Source of the DNA: Chromatiales bacterium
GTDB taxonomy: Bacteria; Pseudomonadota; Gammaproteobacteria; Chromatiales; Chromatiaceae
Assembly: GCA_022360595.1 (NCBI GenBank)
Contig: JAKSCN010000065.1
Span: 1-5,178 of the forward strand
Length of the DNA: 5,178 nucleotides
Direction: 5' to 3'
The position numbers and the translations under genes are program-made. The notes under the pieces are model-generated. The model worked only from the letters and a program-made list of their open reading frames with translations. It did not search any database and was not told the origin of the DNA. Shown in pieces: positions 1 to 5,061 of this stretch (its first letter is position 1; every line of letters starts with the position of its first letter).

Positions 1-467
1 CACGGGCCGACTGGAACCGCCCTGGCTATATGCTCTACGGCGGATCACCATTTAATACCGCCCACCCTGAAGGGGATAAACTGCTACCGGTAATGACCCT
101 GAAATCGGCCGTCATTGCGTTGCGTGAAATCCCTGTTGGAGAGGCCGTTGGCTATACCGCCGCCTGGCGGGCAGAGCGTCCTTCCCGCATTGCCACCATC
201 GCCATCGGCTATGGCGACGGCTATCCACGCACAGCAGTGAATGGCACACCGGTGCTGGTCAATGGTCGGCGCGCGCCGCTGGTGGGGCGGGTATCCATGG
301 ACATGATCACGGTGGATGTCACCGACCTGCCCGACACCAAACTGGGTGACGAGGTGGTTCTCTGGGGCCGGGGGTTGCCGATGAACGAGGTGGCCAAACA
401 CGCGGGCACCATCGGCTACGAGCTGATCACCCGCATGCCGTTACGCACACCGCGTATCTACCGCTAA
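1..467 (+). CDS. alr: Alanine racemase, C-terminal part (5' end outside window)
   Basis: This PLP enzyme interconverts L- and D-alanine in the cytoplasm and supplies D-Ala for peptidoglycan. The frame is open from base 3 to the TAA at 465-467, giving about 154 residues; the family is usually about 360, so the N-terminal PLP-lysine part of the barrel lies outside the window. Visible family signatures are DWNRPGYMLYG near the left edge, AIGYGDGYPR (its first Tyr corresponds to the catalytic Tyr of the family, Tyr265 in Geobacillus numbering), GRVSMDMITVD (active-site loop with the conserved Met-Asp), and LGDEVVLWG followed by the terminal ELITRMPLRTPRIYR. The gene is intact to its normal end. 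Its last 27 bp overlap the 3' end of the convergent cmoM. No T-tailed hairpin follows it, so transcription must stop inside or beyond cmoM or by Rho. A dadX-type paralogue would look the same over this region. Confidence 0.95.
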   Translation, partial: RADWNRPGYMLYGGSPFNTAHPEGDKLLPVMTLKSAVIALREIPVGEAVGYTAAWRAERPSRIATIAIGYGDGYPRTAVNGTPVLVNGRRAPLVGRVSMDMITVDVTDLPDTKLGDEVVLWGRGLPMNEVAKHAGTIGYELITRMPLRTPRIYR

Positions 468-1229
468 CCGACAGATGTGATGCACATAGCGCCCGAGCCA
501 GAGATAGGGCTCCTGCCGTGAGTAATCCAGCTCCATCTCGATCACCGCTTCGGGCACTGCATTACCGCCACGCAGCGTAGTCACATAGTCGTTAAACACC
601 CGCACACCACTGCTGCCAACTATCTCCAGCCCCGCGTCGGCCAACCACTGCCGCACCTGCTCAGGCAACAGCGGATTACCGGGCGTCAGACTGTCGGGGT
701 CAGGCACAAACTCGGGCCGCTTCAGCATATTGAAGTTACCCCGGATCAGGTTACGGTAGACCAGCGAGTGGTAGTTGTAGAAAGTGAGCGAGAGTTGGCC
801 TTCCGGCAGTAGAAAAGGTTTCAGGGCTGGGATAAGTGTTTTAGGCTCGGCCAGCCACTCCAATAGAGCGTGGCTCATGACCAGATCGAACTGCCCCAGC
901 TCATCCACTGAAAGGCTCTGAAAGGGGCCCTGATGCCAGCTTATACGATCAACCACGCCAGCCTCCTGCTCTGCGCTCAGACGAGCGGCGGATAGCATCT
1001 TCTCCGAGAGATCATTGACCACCACCTGATGACCCAGCCCGGCCAGTCGAATCGACAACTGGGAGAAACCGGCACCCACATCCAACACCCGCAGCGGTTT
1101 ACTGCAGCCGCTCAACACAGCCTGCTCCAGATCCCGCCACAACACTGCCAGCCTGATCTGTCCCTTCAGGCCACCATACACTTTACGCTGAAAACGTTCA
1201 GCCAGATCATCGAAATTACGGTCTTGCAC
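441..1229 (-). CDS. cmoM: tRNA 5-carboxymethoxyuridine methyltransferase CmoM (SmtA-type)
   Basis: CmoM uses SAM to methylate cmo5U34 to mcmo5U34 in the wobble position of certain tRNAs. I recognise it by similarity to the E. coli protein along its length: N-terminal MQDRNFDD, KGQIRLAVLW near residue 22, SAM motif I VLDVGAG at 48-54, acidic motif II NDLS with Asp73, HALLEW at 120-125, LTFYN near 148-152, SGVRVFNDY and the C-terminal YSRQEPYLWLGRY. From a GTG start the protein is 262 aa, very close to the E. coli length (about 261). The open frame continues four codons further to a TTG at 1241, but the family begins at the MQDRNFDD position, so I choose GTG at 1229; neither start has a strong Shine-Dalgarno. 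The gene lies downstream of amtB on the same strand, separated by a terminator, and overlaps alr tail to tail. An extended -10 lies just upstream. Confidence 0.9.
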   Translation of the reverse strand: MQDRNFDDLAERFQRKVYGGLKGQIRLAVLWRDLEQAVLSGCSKPLRVLDVGAGFSQLSIRLAGLGHQVVVNDLSEKMLSAARLSAEQEAGVVDRISWHQGPFQSLSVDELGQFDLVMSHALLEWLAEPKTLIPALKPFLLPEGQLSLTFYNYHSLVYRNLIRGNFNMLKRPEFVPDPDSLTPGNPLLPEQVRQWLADAGLEIVGSSGVRVFNDYVTTLRGGNAVPEAVIEMELDYSRQEPYLWLGRYVHHICRLAVDTRCA

Positions 1230-1255
1230 CTCTAAGCCCAACCGGTTGATTAACT

Positions 1256-1271
1256 GATCACCATTATCGCA
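1256..1271 (-). promoter_or_regulatory. Possible cmoM promoter (extended -10)
   Basis: On the minus strand the sequence TGCGATAAT (complement of 1263-1271) matches an extended -10 (TGn) followed by 5 of 6 bases of TATAAT. The expected start is near 1256, giving a leader of about 27 nt to the GTG at 1229. There is no recognisable -35; that position falls in a tandem decamer repeat. The call rests on motif and position only. Confidence 0.4.
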
Positions 1272-1280
1272 CCAGCTTTT

Positions 1281-1300
1281 AGGGCCTGTTAGGGCCTGTT
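1281..1300. repeat. Tandem duplication of a decamer
   Basis: AGGGCCTGTT occurs twice head to tail (1281-1290 and 1291-1300), preceded by TT and followed by GACACTAAC. It sits between the amtB terminator and the cmoM -10, where a cmoM -35 would be. It could be a slippage duplication or the remnant of a mobile-element end; no transposase or matching inverted end is visible. Confidence 0.7.
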
Positions 1301-1319
1301 GACACTAACACAGCATCAC

Positions 1320-1346
1320 AAAAAAACGGCACCCTAGCAGGTGCCG
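1320..1346 (-). terminator. Intrinsic terminator of amtB
   Basis: Read on the minus strand, a perfect 7-bp stem CGGCACC/GGTGCCG (1340-1346 with 1327-1333, 6-nt loop) is followed at once by seven T (complement of A1320-1326). It lies about 57 nt past the amtB stop and separates amtB from cmoM. A second small hairpin, CTGTCC/GGACAG (1347-1352 with 1363-1368), lies directly before it in the transcript. Confidence 0.88.
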
Positions 1347-1403
1347 CTGTCCAATGTAGAAGGGACAGAAACTGATAATAGGGGGAGCGTTACCTTCCCC
1401 TAC

Positions 1404-2708
1404 TTAAAGGTTATAGCCCGCCTCTTCATGACTGGCGATATCCAACCCTTCAACTTCATCCTCGTCGTCAACGCGCAGGCCATCCGTCATTAGCGCGATC
1501 AGTTTCAAAATCCCCCATGTCACAACCGCTGTAAACACAATGGTGACAATCACACCGATAAGCTGCACCGAGAGCTGCCCCAGCATGGTTGAAATGCCCT
1601 CAGCATAACCGTAACCGCTAAATACCCCAAGCTCGGTTGAGGAGAAAACACCCGCCAGCAGCGTGCCGAGAATACCACCAACACCATGCACAGGGAAAAC
1701 ATCCAGCGAGTCATCGATCTTGAGCACCCGCTTGATGTACTGAGTACTGACAAAACAGATCGCACCGGCAAGCAGGCCAATAATCAGCGCACCGCCCGGT
1801 CCGACAAACCCGGAGGCCGGCGTAATGGTACCCAGCCCGGCCACCATGCCGGTCACAGCACCCAGGGCGCTGGGCTTACCGAAGCGCTTCCATTCAATGA
1901 AGGTCCAGGTCATCGCGCCGGTTGCCGCCGAAATGTGGGTCACCAACATCGCCATCGCCGCATTACCGTCCGACGCCAGAGCACTGCCGCCGTTGAAGCC
2001 GAACCAGCCCACCCAGAGCATACCCGCGCCGGTGAACGTCATGGTCATGTTATGAGGCGGCATGGCCGTGGTCGGAAAACCTTTACGAGCCCCCAACACG
2101 ATAGCTGCTACCAGAGCGGCGACACCTGCTGTGATATGCACCACGGTGCCACCAGCGAAGTCATACAGTCCCATGGCCCCTAGCCAGCCACCACCCCAGA
2201 CCCAATGGGTAATCGGCACATAGACCAGCAGCAACCAGATGGCGCTAAAGATCAACATGGCGGAGAACTTCATACGCTCGGCAAAACCACCGATAACGAG
2301 GGCCGGCGTAATGATCGCGAAGGTCATCTGAAACAGCATGAACAGCACTTCCGGGATGTCACCGGAGAGGGTCTCCCGATCAACCCCCGCCAACATCACT
2401 CTGCTAAAGTCGCCAATCCAACTGTTACCCGCGCCAAAAGCCAGGCTATAACCCACAATCAGCCACAGAATCGACGCAATACCCGCAATGGAGAAACACT
2501 GCATCAATACAGAGAGCACGTTCTTACTGCGCACCAACCCACCATAAAAGAGAGCAAGCCCCGGCAGAGTCATGAACAACACCAGTGCAGTGGAGGCCAT
2601 CATCCAGGCCGTATTTGCACCATTCAGTGTCGCCTCATCGGCCATCGCCATTTCGGGTAGCGCACACAGCCCCAAAACACTCACTATTGATACAACAAGG
2701 TTTTGCAT
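1404..2708 (-). CDS. amtB: Ammonium transporter AmtB
   Basis: AmtB is a trimeric inner-membrane channel that conducts NH3/NH4+ and is gated by the PII protein GlnK. The protein is 434 aa from the ATG at 2708, and its numbering runs 23 ahead of mature E. coli AmtB. It has a signal peptide with a likely cleavage after AMA (about residue 23), then the eleven-helix Amt core. Visible key residues are the Phe gate Phe130 and Phe238, Trp171 in HWVWGGG, Asp183 in DFAGGTVVH, the twin pore histidines His191 and His341 (DVFPVHGVGG), and Ser242 in GWFGFNGGS. The tail EGLDIASHEEAGYNL is of the type that contacts PII. An upstream in-frame ATG at 2732 would add eight residues but has no Shine-Dalgarno; the chosen ATG has GGGGTGAG four bases upstream and puts the signal peptide at the N-terminus. 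It is monocistronic: a terminator on each side and no glnK next to it. The upstream region carries NtrC, IHF and sigma-54 elements. Confidence 0.97.
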   Translation of the reverse strand: MQNLVVSIVSVLGLCALPEMAMADEATLNGANTAWMMASTALVLFMTLPGLALFYGGLVRSKNVLSVLMQCFSIAGIASILWLIVGYSLAFGAGNSWIGDFSRVMLAGVDRETLSGDIPEVLFMLFQMTFAIITPALVIGGFAERMKFSAMLIFSAIWLLLVYVPITHWVWGGGWLGAMGLYDFAGGTVVHITAGVAALVAAIVLGARKGFPTTAMPPHNMTMTFTGAGMLWVGWFGFNGGSALASDGNAAMAMLVTHISAATGAMTWTFIEWKRFGKPSALGAVTGMVAGLGTITPASGFVGPGGALIIGLLAGAICFVSTQYIKRVLKIDDSLDVFPVHGVGGILGTLLAGVFSSTELGVFSGYGYAEGISTMLGQLSVQLIGVIVTIVFTAVVTWGILKLIALMTDGLRVDDEDEVEGLDIASHEEAGYNL

Positions 2709-2712
2709 ATAT

Positions 2713-2720
2713 CTCACCCC
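2713..2720 (-). promoter_or_regulatory. Ribosome binding site that decides the amtB start
   Basis: On the minus strand GGGGTGAG ends four bases before the ATG at 2708. The earlier in-frame ATG at 2732 is preceded only by an A/T-rich stretch without a purine-rich site. This is why the shorter amtB is preferred. Confidence 0.75.
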
Positions 2721-2765
2721 AAAAACGTTCATTCTGAATTTTTAAAAACAATTGAGGGGATAATT

Positions 2766-2781
2766 AGCACAAGCTGTTCCA
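2766..2781 (-). promoter_or_regulatory. Sigma-54 (RpoN) promoter of amtB
   Basis: Minus-strand TGGAACAGCTTGTGCT aligns with the consensus TGGCACG-N4-TTGCW. The invariant GG (complement of 2779-2780) and GC (complement of 2767-2768) are exactly ten bases apart, and -12 reads TGC followed by T. Three consensus positions differ (C, G and one T). The predicted start is near 2755, giving a leader of about 47 nt to the ATG. NtrC and IHF motifs upstream in the expected order support it. Confidence 0.8.
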
Positions 2782-2799
2782 ACTTATTAAAGACATATA

Positions 2800-2812
2800 A
2801 ATCAATAAGTTA
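2800..2812 (+). promoter_or_regulatory. IHF binding site in the amtB control region
   Basis: AATCAATAAGTTA matches WATCAANNNNTTR at every defined position and sits in an A/T-rich stretch. Its centre is about 51 bp upstream of the predicted amtB start, between the sigma-54 promoter and the NtrC site, where bending would bring the activator to the polymerase. Confidence 0.65.
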
Positions 2813-2838
2813 AAAAACAAGAAAAGAGAAATAGCACA

Positions 2839-2863
2839 ATAGCGCACTATTGCGGTGCGCTAT
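2839..2863. promoter_or_regulatory. NtrC binding site (enhancer) for amtB
   Basis: GCACTATTGCGGTGC (2844-2858) fits the NtrC pattern GCAC-N7-GTGC found upstream of glnA and glnK in enterics. It is the core of a larger perfect inverted repeat, ATAGCGCAC (2839-2847) and GTGCGCTAT (2855-2863). The centre lies about 96 bp upstream of the predicted start, a usual NtrC enhancer distance. Confidence 0.8.
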
Positions 2864-2874
2864 AGCAGAGAGCC

Positions 2875-2889
2875 GCACCAAAAAAGAAC
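2875..2889. promoter_or_regulatory. Possible second, weaker NtrC site
   Basis: GCACCAAAAAAGAAC has one perfect NtrC half (GCACC) and a degenerate second half (GAAC for GTGC). Its centre is 31 bp from the strong site, about three helical turns, much like the paired enhancer sites of E. coli glnA. Supported mainly by that spacing. Confidence 0.4.
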
Positions 2890-2897
2890 ACAAGCAG

Positions 2898-2926
2898 AAA
2901 AAACGATGCCCTGAAACAGGGCATCG
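2898..2926 (-). terminator. Strong intrinsic terminator of an unidentified minus-strand transcript
   Basis: A perfect 10-bp stem, CGATGCCCTG (2904-2913) with CAGGGCATCG (2917-2926), closes a three-base loop and on the minus strand is followed by six T (complement of A2898-2903). It has no T run in the + direction. It stands immediately upstream of the amtB enhancer, so it would shield amtB from read-through. No convincing protein gene lies upstream on this strand for about 700 bp, so the terminated RNA is either a small RNA or a very small gene. Confidence 0.85.
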
Positions 2927-3136
2927 GAAAGAAGACTTAACGTCTTTGGGGAGTCCCTAGATGAAAACATCCAGCACAGACTTCAAGTTGCACCCTTTCC
3001 ATCTGCATCCAATATGACCCAACGGTGAGGAGAAAGTTCCTTCTCCAACGCGATCGCGAAACACCAATGTCAAAAAAACAATTTCCTCCTGAGACAAAAG
3101 GCGTTCAGTATCTTTTTCCAGCATCAAAAACGGTTC
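2898..3136 (-). ncRNA. Candidate small RNA ending at the 2898 terminator (5' end uncertain)
   Basis: This is an inference from the strong terminator without an upstream gene. Reading down the minus strand towards it there are hairpins at 3029-3046 and AAGAC/GTCTT (2932-2936 with 2942-2946), then the terminator stem. The 5' end given is a guess based on a TGGCAC box (complement of 3156-3161) that would be a sigma-54 -24 element; its -12 partner is poor (ATC instead of TGC), so the true start may be elsewhere. A 23-codon frame with a Cys-x-x-Cys (2937-3008, ATG to TAA) ends ten bases before the terminator stem but has no ribosome binding site. I do not recognise the RNA as a known family. Confidence 0.3.
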
Positions 3137-3221
3137 AGACCCGACTGATTATTGTGTGCCAGTTAACAGGATATTCACCGGGCAGTAACCAGGGCCTTAC
3201 CTTCCGATATACAATGCACTC

Positions 3222-3245
3222 GTTCGAAGCATTTATAGCCATTTG
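3222..3245. repeat. 24-nt imperfect direct repeat, copy 1
   Basis: Begins GTTCGAAGCATT and continues to AGCCATTTG. It matches 3625-3648 at 21 of 24 positions, 403 bp away and in the same orientation. Confidence 0.75.
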
Positions 3246-3285
3246 TCAGGAACACACTAAATACGAAAGCGTTTCTCCTGACAAA
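3242..3285. repeat. Inverted repeat, 10-bp arms, with nested small hairpin
   Basis: TTTGTCAGGA (3242-3251) is the exact reverse complement of TCCTGACAAA (3276-3285). The 24-nt interval holds a smaller GAAA-GCG-TTTC hairpin (3265-3275) directly against the right arm. There is no T run on either side, so it does not look like a terminator. It could be an operator with wide half-sites or part of a folded RNA. Confidence 0.7.
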
Positions 3286-3525
3286 ATAACAATGAGAGAT
3301 CGACGCCCTAGGCTGCTCAATGCACAACGGGTAATGTCGGCTGACACATAAATCGCCCACCATCGTTTACAAGGCCCATGTTGTTGGGTTGCGGCCTTGT
3401 GACATCGGTGTTTGTACACGGATCGTCTGAGGGAACGGAGCACACGCAAGGCATACACACGACTGCCGATTGCCAACGGCCGATTGTAAGTTGAACCGTT
3501 GCAGACAGTTGCGTGTTACGTCGGG

Positions 3526-3552
3526 TTGATCATTCCCTTTGGAATAGATCAA
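3526..3552. repeat. Hairpin with 11 paired bases and one bulge
   Basis: TTGATCATTCC (3526-3536) pairs with GGAAT-A-GATCAA (3541-3552) with one bulged A and a four-base loop. No T run follows on either strand. It lies about 145 bp upstream of the glrR start; its role is unknown. Confidence 0.6.
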
Positions 3553-3624
3553 TAAGCTCAGCTAAAAGGGCTAATAAAAAGAGGCCTAAAAAAGAATAAC
3601 AACGGGACTTGGTAACTGAAATAA

Positions 3625-3648
3625 GTTCGAAGCATTGACAGCCATTGG
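3625..3648. repeat. 24-nt imperfect direct repeat, copy 2
   Basis: Second copy of the repeat at 3222-3245. In this copy the variable bases create TTGACA, the -35 box proposed for glrR, whereas copy 1 reads TTTATA there. Confidence 0.75.
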
Positions 3649-3662
3649 GCCGTCGATACAAC
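3635..3662 (+). promoter_or_regulatory. Sigma-70-type promoter of glrR
   Basis: TTGACA (3635-3640) is a perfect -35. After 16 bases comes TACAAC (3657-3662), 4 of 6 matches to TATAAT. Transcription would start near 3669, about 28 bases before the glrR ATG. The -35 lies inside copy 2 of the direct repeat. Confidence 0.55.
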
Positions 3663-3682
3663 AAGGCACGGAGCCGTATTCT

Positions 3683-3700
3683 ATGAGGAAACCTCTATGA
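3683..3700 (+). CDS. Five-codon leader minicistron overlapping the glrR start
   Basis: ATG AGG AAA CCT CTA TGA encodes MRKPL. Its TGA shares ATGA with the glrR ATG at 3697. A GGAG (3670-3673) sits nine bases before its start. Within it lies the glrR ribosome binding site GAGGAA (3685-3690), which can also pair as GAGG-AAA-CCTC (3685-3695). If translated, it would couple glrR translation to its own and open that hairpin. Such a short frame can arise by chance. Confidence 0.25.
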   Translation: MRKPL

Positions 3701-5061
3701 CAATACCGGGTCAGACCATTTTGTTAGTCGATAAGGACACCAAAATGATTGGACTGCTCTCTCATCGTCTAAGCGCGGCGGGATATACCGTGGTGACAGC
3801 CGAGAGCGGCAAACAAGCCCTATCGGAGATATCCGCGGCCAGGCCAGACTTGGTCATTACCGACTTAAAGGTAGAGGGCATGGATGGCATAGCGCTGATG
3901 GGGGCGATCCTTGAGCGAGATCCAACACTGCCAGTGATCATCCTGACGGCCCACGGCACCATACCCACTGCTGTCGAAGCAACCAAAAAAGGCGCTTTTA
4001 ACTTTCTCGCCAAACCTTTTGACAGCAACGAACTGGAGAGGCTGATCGATCAAGCCCTTAAGATGGGAGGCAGCGGGAACAACACCGGTACCCAGCCAAA
4101 CTGCAGAGACTGGTGTCACCATATCATCACCCGCAGCCCACTTATGGAAGACCTGCTAAACCAGACCAAACTGGCGGCGCGGAGTGATGTCAGCATTCTG
4201 ATCCAGGGTGAGAGCGGCACGGGTAAAGAGCTACTGGCCGAGGCGATCCAGAAGGTCAGCCCCCGGTCGGACAGCCCGTTCAAAGTGATCAACTGCAGCG
4301 CGATACCGGAAAACCTCCTGGAGTCGGAGCTGTTCGGTCATCGCAAAGGGGCCTTTACCGGGGCCGACAGCCACCACACCGGACTGTTTCAAGCAGCCGA
4401 CGGCGGACTACTGTTTTTGGATGAGATCGGCGATATGCCGCTAAATCTCCAGGCCAAGCTGCTGCGCGCCCTGCAGGAGAAGCGTGTCAGACCGGTCGGC
4501 TCAACTGAAACAGTACCCATCGATGTGCAGGTGATCTCTGCTACCCACCGCAATCTGCAGCAAGCTATGGTCGAGGGCAAATTCCGGCAGGATCTCTTCT
4601 ACCGTCTGAATGTGGTTATGCTGACGATACCGCCACTACGCAACCGGCGGGAAGATATCCCCAGCCTTGCCAACCACTTTCTCTCCAGAATTGCCGCGCA
4701 CCGAAATCAGAAGCAGAAGAGCTTTTCAGCGGAGGCGATGGAGCTACTGGTCAACTTCTCATGGCCGGGCAATGTGCGCCAACTCAACAACCTGGTGGAG
4801 CAGACCACCGTACTGGCGCCCTCTGACATTATTCCCGCGACGTTGGTGGAAAAAGCGCTGCAGGAGCGACCAAAGCGCTTACTCTCCTATACCGAAGCGA
4901 AGAGCCAGTTTGAGCGCAACTATCTCGCTCAGGTTCTGCAGATTGCCCGCGGCAATGTATCCAAGGCGGCGCAGTTGGCCAATCGCAACCGCACCGAGTT
5001 TTATCGGCTGCTGAATCGTAATCAACTGGAGCCTGCACGCTTTAGGCGAATCGGTAAGTAA
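3697..5061 (+). CDS. glrR: Sigma-54-dependent response regulator GlrR (QseF/YfhA type)
   Basis: This is a two-component transcription activator: phosphorylated by its kinase (GlrK in enterobacteria), it uses ATP hydrolysis to open sigma-54 polymerase. It is 454 aa; E. coli GlrR, which it resembles along its whole length, is about 444. Receiver domain about 7-122: phosphoacceptor Asp56, Thr84 and Lys106 in place, but the acidic patch reads VDKD so Lys13 stands where an Asp is usual. AAA+ domain about 143-375: Walker A GESGTGKE (171-178), GAFTGA sigma-54 loop (218-223), Walker B GLLFLDE (237-243), FRQDLFYRLNV (296-306) with the arginine-finger region, and sensor II WPGNVRQL (356-363). C-terminal Fis-type helix-turn-helix about 420-444 (NVSKAAQLANRNRTEFYRLL), almost the E. 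coli sequence. The ATG has GAGGAA seven bases upstream. glrK is not adjacent: amtB lies upstream on the other strand and the next 117 bases show no gene. Confidence 0.92.
   Translation: MTIPGQTILLVDKDTKMIGLLSHRLSAAGYTVVTAESGKQALSEISAARPDLVITDLKVEGMDGIALMGAILERDPTLPVIILTAHGTIPTAVEATKKGAFNFLAKPFDSNELERLIDQALKMGGSGNNTGTQPNCRDWCHHIITRSPLMEDLLNQTKLAARSDVSILIQGESGTGKELLAEAIQKVSPRSDSPFKVINCSAIPENLLESELFGHRKGAFTGADSHHTGLFQAADGGLLFLDEIGDMPLNLQAKLLRALQEKRVRPVGSTETVPIDVQVISATHRNLQQAMVEGKFRQDLFYRLNVVMLTIPPLRNRREDIPSLANHFLSRIAAHRNQKQKSFSAEAMELLVNFSWPGNVRQLNNLVEQTTVLAPSDIIPATLVEKALQERPKRLLSYTEAKSQFERNYLAQVLQIARGNVSKAAQLANRNRTEFYRLLNRNQLEPARFRRIGK

Larger units (their letters stand above)
2927..3634. other. 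About 700 bp without a convincing protein gene; structured intergenic region
   Basis: No frame here encodes a protein I recognise, and the A/T content is visibly higher than in the neighbouring genes. The longest + frame (GTG at 3025 to TAA at 3351, 108 codons; internal ATG at 3067) has no Shine-Dalgarno and no family resemblance. What can be seen is structure: a 6-bp hairpin GGAGAA/TTCTCC (3029-3034 with 3041-3046), a 10-bp palindrome CGCGATCGCG (3049-3058), a 10-bp inverted repeat (3242-3251 with 3276-3285), a short palindrome TGTCGGCTGACA (3335-3346), an 8-bp stem ACAAGGCC/GGCCTTGT (3369-3376 with 3393-3400), an 8-bp direct repeat GCCGATTG (3465 and 3479), an 11-bp hairpin (3526-3552), and one copy of a 24-nt repeat. 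It must contain the start of the minus-strand transcript ending at 2898. Confidence 0.6.

Noticed and set aside
1686..2660. Several + strand frames opposite amtB (up to 165 codons)
   Set aside because: They are antisense shadows of amtB, rich in His, Gln, Arg and Pro as expected of the reverse strand, and without ribosome sites.
2861..2881. Second possible sigma-54 promoter on the minus strand (GGTGCGGCTCTCTGC)
   Set aside because: GG and GC are eleven rather than ten bases apart, and it overlaps the NtrC site region.
3049..3058. CGCGATCGCG containing GCGATCGC, the cyanobacterial HIP1 octamer
   Set aside because: It is a single occurrence in the window and all the genes are gammaproteobacterial in character, so it is most likely chance.
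3222..3233. GTTCGAA resembling a tRNA T-loop in both repeat copies
   Set aside because: The flanking bases do not form a T-stem, and no acceptor or anticodon arm can be drawn around them.
3025..3351. 108-codon + strand frame (GTG start, internal ATG at 3067)
   Set aside because: There is no Shine-Dalgarno before either start, no recognisable family or domain, it runs through repeat copy 1 and the inverted repeat, and overlapping minus-strand frames are equally open. It is not excluded, but not supported as a gene.
3175..3552. Minus-strand frames of 61-76 codons (3175-3363, 3246-3476, 3367-3552)
   Set aside because: They overlap one another in different frames, contain the repeats, and show no domain, ribosome site or bias suggesting translation.
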